Source: Blasia pusilla | Lineage: Eukaryota > Marchantiophyta > Marchantiopsida > Blasiales | Direction of reading: 5' to 3' | Assembly: GCA_050084515.1 (NCBI GenBank) | Contig: CM114273.1 | Span: forward strand, 37,448,001-37,512,000 | Length of the DNA: 64,000 bases | Shown here: positions 58,495 to 64,000 of the stretch, in pieces | How positions within the stretch are numbered: position 1 is the stretch's first letter | How the letters are laid out: the number at the start of each line of letters is the position of its first letter | The notes under the pieces: generated by a model | Told to the model about the DNA's origin: nothing | Database searches by the model: none | What the model saw: only the letters and a program-made list of their open reading frames with translations | Translations under genes and position numbers: made by a program

Positions 58495-58711
58495 GTTTTG
58501 CCACTCATTTCAACAAATTTGACAAACAAAGAAAAATTGCGAAACAATGTTAATACATTGGTATGTGTTCACAAATGGACATACTTATTTATTTTAAAGA
58601 GGCTTGAATTTTTCTACCCCACAATTACAAAAAATTTCTTGCTGCCTTGTTGTCACATGTCAAGCAAAGGGTGTTTGCAAATCAAGAAGACACTCTCAAT
58701 AATAATGTAGA
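58495..58711 (-). mobile_element. 5' part of a Helitron of the 61589 family
   Basis: On the minus strand it starts TCTACATTATTATTGAGAG after an A and continues TGTCTTCTTGATTTGCAAACACC, as in the 30017-30288 element. Further in, 58495-58600 matches 60099-60200 in opposite orientation. The 3' end is not clear. Confidence 0.55.
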
Positions 58712-58822
58712 TTAGTGTTAGTTGGTTTCAAATAAAGTTTTTGTATGATTTTATGTTGATTTTCATTGAAAAAAAATCTATATTATCATAAGACAATGGA
58801 TTAAAAAATTCTTATTTTTCAA

Positions 58823-59055
58823 TCATAACTATATTTTTATTTGAGGAGCGTTTCGGAAATGGTGAAACCTTGAGAGTTCAACACGTTTATTTTTGAATTG
58901 GAGAATTTACTACACATGGCATCTATTTCTATTATAGAAAATATTTTTTTAATAATGTACTTTTACAAACCCGGATGTACATATAGTATATATGTATAAA
59001 GACATTAAATTACAAGGATCCGTGCATCACACCATCCCTTGTGGATCCTAAGTAG
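58823..59055 (+). mobile_element. Decayed Helitron related to 1413-1573
   Basis: It has a TTTATTTGAGGAGCG start region and ends GGATCCTAAGTAG before a T. The 5' end has drifted to TCATAACTATA. A GGATCC...GGATCC pair near the end could form the terminal hairpin. Confidence 0.5.
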
Positions 59056-60026
59056 TATGATATATGAGAACTCTTCTCCTCTTGACATGTGACAGTTTTA
59101 AAGGAGGGAGTTGAGTTAAGAAAGAAGAATGACAAGAAGAGAGGTTAAGAAAGATGGAGGAGAGGAGGAAAATGATTTTTTCACGTCGTTCACCCTAATG
59201 GTGCTAGTTTCATTCAGAATTTAAACAGATTCTGCATAATTATTTATTAAGACATAATTTTAAGATTGTTGCGATCATAGAAGTTGCATGGGATCTTAGT
59301 CCTCAAATTATCATATAGTTTGAGGACTAAGCCTCTTTATGTTTTCTTCGTTATTTCCATATTTTTCCTAAAAATTTGGAGTTTTCTTTAGGTGATTATA
59401 AAAAAAGATTTAAAGAATTGTCACAAATAATCTTGTGCACCAGAAACTCACTAGTAGTCTTATAATTCTTACACCTTGTTACATATATAATAGATGGAAA
59501 AGTGGATATGCAGAAAGACTCAATAATTTTGGATTTTAACCAATTTGAATCACTTTTTTTTAAAAATTTAATTACCATGCATGCCTGACACAAGTACTTT
59601 ACTCGTGGATTAAAATTATATCGTAAGATAAAAATTATTCTAGAAAGTACTATGACATGACTTTGTATTAGTTTTTCCATAGCATTTTTCTTTCTTAGAT
59701 TTTTTTCTTCGGAAAAATGATATTTAATTTGGAATATATGAAGTGGCTTTTCATGTGGGGAGTGAATGTTTGTTATAAATTTTTGAAGAGAGGAAAATAT
59801 TAATTGAGAACGTTTGAGTTCAAGGTGGGAATGCCTTTATTGCAAGGGCATGTAGACTAATTACAATGGATGACATATATACCATTAAGGGAGGATTGCC
59901 TCACATGGCGACACCTCTATGTTTGACACATAGTGTCAACCATGCCCTCTCTTTAGGATACATGTCTCACATAAAATACACTTATGACACATCTCAAGAT
60001 GGGATGCAATGGTTCATGCATGACCT

Positions 60027-60200
60027 TGCATAGCACAAGCACTTATGGGCAACTTACTAGACCAAGTATATAGAAGTATGGGAACTCAATCCTCCTTGAA
60101 ATAAGTATGTATGTCCATTTGTGAACACATATCAATGTATTAATATTATTTCACAAATTTTCTTTATTTGTCAACTTCTTTGAGATGGGTGGAAAAAATG
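60027..60200 (+). repeat. Helitron 3' end followed by a fragment shared with 58495-58600
   Basis: CTTGCATAGCACAAGCACTT...CAACTTACTAG (ending 60060) has the Helitron 3' design, but its 5' end was not found. Bases 60099-60200 (AAGTATGTATGTCCATTTGTG onward) are an inverted copy of 58495-58600. Confidence 0.45.
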
Positions 60201-60862
60201 GAAGGGTAGCATAGGGGTGTCATAGAGAGACAAAGGAAAGATACGGAAGTACAAAGGGGAGGGAAGATATACATATGAGGGGGGAAGAGGGGACACCTTC
60301 CTTTGTATCCTCGATCTTTTTCCCTCTATCTCTCTCATGCTTGGTTTGGAGAAAGAGGGATTGACTTACAAATGGGATAGAAATGTAATGACAAGTAGAG
60401 GATATGATGGAGATGGTCATAGGGATCCCCATCTCCTTCCTTTTTCATTGGGAAAGAGAGGGGATACTCTTCAATCCCTCCCTATACGACCCAATGCATT
60501 GCATGGGAAATAATAATTAAAAAATGGGATTAGGGATGACGTGATGGAAGAACCGCCATGGAGCAAGGTTTTATCTGATTTTTTTTTAAATGAGGAAGGA
60601 AAAGGATAATGAATGAATAAATTTCTAAGTCCATTGAAATTCCATGTGCATATGAGATCCCTTTCAATTCTTTCATATGTGTGTTAATAACCTTGTATCC
60701 ATGAACTTTGAATCTTTGATATCCACAAGTTTGGGCACTTTTGTTTGGGTTCCCATGCAAGTTTTTTTTTTTCCTTCTATTGAGGCCTTGGATTATTTTT
60801 CCGAGTTAATTTGGTAGCAATAGCGTAGTCAATTTGAACACGCATGGAAGACCCATGAGCAT

Positions 60863-60863
<1 letters not shown>

Positions 60864-60904
<41 letters not shown>
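60864..60904. repeat. (CT)n microsatellite, 41 bp
   Basis: Uninterrupted CT repeat. No adjacent gene was recognised in 60201-61588. Confidence 0.95.
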
Positions 60905-60908
<4 letters not shown>

Positions 60909-61588
60909 ATGAGTCATCCTAGAAGAAACTACTTCCCTTGGATTGAGGACGCCATCCCTCTTTGCATGTTGGGAATTGAAAGTGTGACCATTTGGATAAG
61001 AGGCTAAGAGGATCTTCAAAAAATAAATAAATCAATTACACTAGTTGGTCATGTGTTGGCCAGTAGGAGGGTATGGGAGTAATTTGTTTCCTAAGATGAT
61101 GGGGAATAGTCCCCCCCTTTTCCTTCCCTAACATTAAATGATGGAGGCCGAAAAGTGGGTGCAAATTTTGTTTTTCAAAATCAAGAGGAAAGATTCATTT
61201 CAATAATTATGATTCATATCAATAAAGGGTCATCCATTGTCAGATTATTTCGACACAAATATCCTTAATTTATAAGTCATTATGGGATCTAGTGGAGTAC
61301 CTATGGGGTGATTTATCATGGTTCATGGTCATAGATGAAGACTTCTTTTGGAAGGGATCTTTAAAGATCTCATCAAAGTGGGCAAATTTGCACACTTTGA
61401 AGCAAATTAAACCCTATTTTTTCACTTCGCGACCTTGGAGCATGATTGGCGTAATACATTATCAATATATATACTCTTCAATGTGCCAAATCCATTTTGT
61501 GCATCACTAAAACTATGAAACATAATTTACACTAAGTTGCATTGAAACTAGTATAAAAAGTGCATTCATGGCATACCAATCTTGAATA

Positions 61589-61777
61589 TCTATATGAGTA
61601 TTGGAGAGTGCCTTCTTGACTTTCAAACACCTCTTTGTTTGACACGTGGCAACTAGGCAACAAGAAAAAAAAATTGAACTTGTATGCAACATCATTAGTC
61701 CCTTCACAAGCTATACACTAGCAAAAGCTTTTCAAACAACTTTGTATTTTCCGTGCATCGCACGAGCACCTTACTAG
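61589..61777 (+). mobile_element. Short non-autonomous Helitron (189 bp), well preserved
   Basis: It starts TCTATATGAGTATTGGAGAG after an A. The terminal hairpin CGTGC-ATC-GCACG (61752-61764) is followed by AGCACC and TTACTAG, and then a T. All Helitron hallmarks are present. The interior matches 30017-30288 in order. Confidence 0.85.
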
Positions 61778-62668
61778 TGTACTATAACAATGTTTTTGAC
61801 ATGTGGAACTAAAAGTGGGAGTTTTGCACCTCCTCTTTCCCTAGTAATAGGTTATAAAATTGAGAAATTCTCCTTTGACATCAATCATCACATTGGCATG
61901 AAAATTTAAGTGGTCCATGCTATGGAGGTAAGAAAACCCTAAAATTAGAGGCATTTAGCTCTTCCCAATATGCAATTATAGAGATGAGAAGATGTTCTTC
62001 TCATGTTTCTTTTTATCGAAGTGCATCTTCTTTCTTTGAAGACAATGTAGTTGGCATAAGTTTCATCTAATTATGATTTGTGGGGTAATGTCAAGGTATT
62101 TTTCATGTTGTGATCTATGTACGCAACCTCATTTTGGCCTTTATATTATACCCAAGCTAATAGACTTTTTATCCGTCTTCAAGTTTGGGGGTATGCCACT
62201 TCTAGAGGCCCATTTTGTAATAGTGAGATTCTCGTGGCTATGGTGATGTGTAGATTGTGAAATTAGTATGTCTTTCCTATGTCGGTGTATACAAACACGA
62301 GTGCTCTTATTAAGGCCAAGGTAAGAAGAACCATAGTTTATTTATTTATGAATTAATCAGAGCTCCAGAAATGACTAGGTCAGAAACGTCCCCATTGTGG
62401 TCTTATCATGCTATATCTCCCTACCTCCACAATAAGACCAGGAGATGAAGAACCATTTCCGTCTTTTTCAAGCCTATCCTAGAGACACCCTTAGTGGAGG
62501 TGAACATATGGGGGCCAATAGGAGTAGTTCCACTTCAAAATGGGGTAGTAGATTTAACTGACCACTTTTCTAAACGAACTAATAATTAGTTACACATGCG
62601 CTCACGGCTGCCAGCATAGGGGATATTAGAAAAGGATATATAATTTATTTAATAAAAGTGGATTCAAA
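61778..62668. other. Non-coding stretch with no clear gene
   Basis: Nothing firm was seen. A short Copia-integrase-like peptide near 62468-62575 was considered and not accepted. Confidence 0.4.
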
Positions 62669-62881
62669 ATGGTGCAAGAATTTCGTGAGTTGGGTTTATC
62701 CGCCGCTTTTGTGGGCTCCGGCATATACGACGGAAAACCGGCAGACGGAGAAGTCCGCACGACGGAGGGGTGGGTGCTTTATCCGTCGGCAGACAGGGCA
62801 TCAACGGAGCGCGTGGAGCTCGTATTCGACGGGAAAGGAGAATTCTTTCGTTTCCATTCAGATGTTGTCATCGTGTCCTAA
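62669..62881 (+). CDS. Hypothetical 70-residue protein or exon in a local GC island
   Basis: The open frame starts with ATG and ends with TAA. The product contains SAAFVGSGIYDGKPADGEVR and a C-terminal beta-like VELVFDGKGEFFRFHSDVVI. GC and CpG content is far above the surrounding AT-rich DNA and stops where the frame stops, which argues for real or recent coding sequence. No family is recognised. It could be a small gene, the last exon of a gene or transferred DNA. Confidence 0.35.
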   Translation: MVQEFRELGLSAAFVGSGIYDGKPADGEVRTTEGWVLYPSADRASTERVELVFDGKGEFFRFHSDVVIVS

Positions 62882-63189
62882 GTCGTCATCAGTCTACTGA
62901 AGTCCAGTCTTCTTCAAATTTGACTGGGATTATATTCTACTACGTATATTATTATGTTAGTATGCCCGAGTTTGAGTACGAAAATAAAAATTTAATTCTT
63001 TAATTATTATTTTCGTGTGAAGGGGCATTCAGATATGTGAAAAGAAAAAAAATATTTTTCATGTCAAATTTTAAAAATTTTAAATTTAAATTTTAAAATG
63101 TTTCAAATTTCATTTTTAAATAATATTCAACTGTTCTAAATAATTTTATTCCTCCATAAAATTTGGACAATACTTATTCTTCTCCTTAC

Positions 63190-63222
63190 ATTCTTCCCAA
63201 GAATAACATTCTTGGGAAGAAT
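63190..63222. repeat. Perfect 15-bp hairpin with 3-nt loop
   Basis: ATTCTTCCCAAGAAT (63190-63204) is exactly complemented at 63208-63222. Each arm is itself nearly palindromic. It lies in empty AT-rich DNA (62882-64000). Confidence 0.8.
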
Positions 63223-64000
63223 AAAATTAATTTCCTTTTCCCATTCAAATTTACTTTCTTTTCACAAAATATCATACATTAATTAATATGATTATTTTTT
63301 GAAAATCATTTAAAAAGTTAAATAAAAGTTCAATTTTCTTAAATCTTAGAAGAGTAATGACATTCCATTCTTCTAAATAATTCTACTCTTCAATTAAAAT
63401 TTAAATGATATCCCAATTCCCTAAATAATATTTCAATCAAATTTAAATAAAAATTATTTTTTCTCCATTAAAAATTCAATTCTCCCTCACATCAAATATG
63501 AATTAAGAAATTAATTTTATAACTACCCCACCTTATTTTCACTTAGGATCACCCATTATAATATAAATTAACTAAATTATAAATTATTAACTGATTAATA
63601 AAATTAATTTTCCTCTTCCGCTCAAATTGGTTTGCTCCATCCATCAAAGATTAAAATTCAAACATTTTCTCTTTTGTCTTGTTAATTGATTATTTTGTCC
63701 TAGTGTACTTGTAGGGTCGGCCATTATAATATAGATGTAATGAGGAAAATGTGGAATTTTGGAAATATGCAAGAATAGTAGGGTGGAAAGACAATTTGGA
63801 GAGTCTTGGGAGTAGTCGTAGGATTATTTAAGGAATTTCATGGGAAATCTAAACGCGGCATATGAGGACATACTTTGTTAGGGTTATGACATTTTTTCAT
63901 GACGGTTGAAAAGAGGATGTTTCTTTCCTCCCAATTTGATGTCAAATTTGTAGATTTGTTAATAAATAAACAAATAATACTTTAGAAAGACCGTATGTGT

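Noticed and set aside
62468-62575. Short peptide resembling the PLE.VH.D..GP block of Copia integrase
   Set aside because: Only about 25 residues fit, the key acidic residue is missing, and no other Copia domain lies nearby.
1-64000. tRNA, rRNA, CRISPR arrays or bacterial operons
   Set aside because: No cloverleaf with a TTCRA arm, no rRNA core sequences and no spaced repeats were seen. The content is eukaryotic.

Overview
This looks like nuclear DNA from a streptophyte plant (land plant or charophyte alga). The reasons are an AT-rich background with long CT tracts, a chromodomain Ty3/gypsy element primed by an initiator-Met-like site, short Helitrons, hAT-like MITEs and a PIF/Harbinger relic. 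I cannot name the lineage. No intact host gene is convincingly visible. The window is a graveyard of mobile elements, many nested in one another, and all the retroelement reading frames are broken.

The main content is two copies of one unusual Ty3/gypsy retrotransposon family. Copy 1 (here el1; about 5333-22058, + strand) and copy 2 (el2; about 31454-41815, - strand) share the order Gag with two zinc knuckles, aspartic protease, a DNMT3-like cytosine-5 DNA methyltransferase domain, reverse transcriptase, RNase H, integrase and a C-terminal PHD finger. The methyltransferase lies between protease and reverse transcriptase. The PHD finger sits where chromoviruses carry a chromodomain. The element therefore combines a DNA-methylation writer with a putative histone reader. 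The domain order is the same in two diverged copies with different LTRs, so it belongs to the family and is not a local accident. In el1 almost every in-frame stop is TAG, several at Gln codons of el2, which suggests decay by deamination of methylated CAG sites.

Layout. 1-5332: AT-rich DNA with a 161-bp Helitron, a perfect hairpin and a decayed tandem array. 5333-22058: el1, interrupted inside its integrase by a complete chromovirus (el3; 13120-20429, - strand) with about 1-kb LTRs, a 5-bp target duplication (CAGAT), PBS and PPT. 22250-24010: fragments of related LTRs, two of them facing each other as a large inverted repeat. 24124-30290: Helitrons, a CT microsatellite, an hAT-like MITE and a GC-richer stretch without clear genes. 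30535-32207: an old LTR and the 3' end of el2. 32208-41815: el2, with an hAT-like MITE between protease and methyltransferase. 41816-64000: mostly AT-rich non-coding DNA with Helitrons, a GGTTGCA-TIR family, a solo LTR, a PIF/Harbinger pseudogene, a reverse-transcriptase-associated fragment and several tandem duplications.

One odd structural theme recurs. At the 3' end of el1, of el2 and of a third LTR at 23842, an LTR end (..CGACA or ..CAACA) is followed by two bases and then an LTR start (TGTCA..). In el1 and el2 this LTR-LTR-type junction lies directly after the polypurine tract. All domain calls were made by reading motifs by eye, without database searches.
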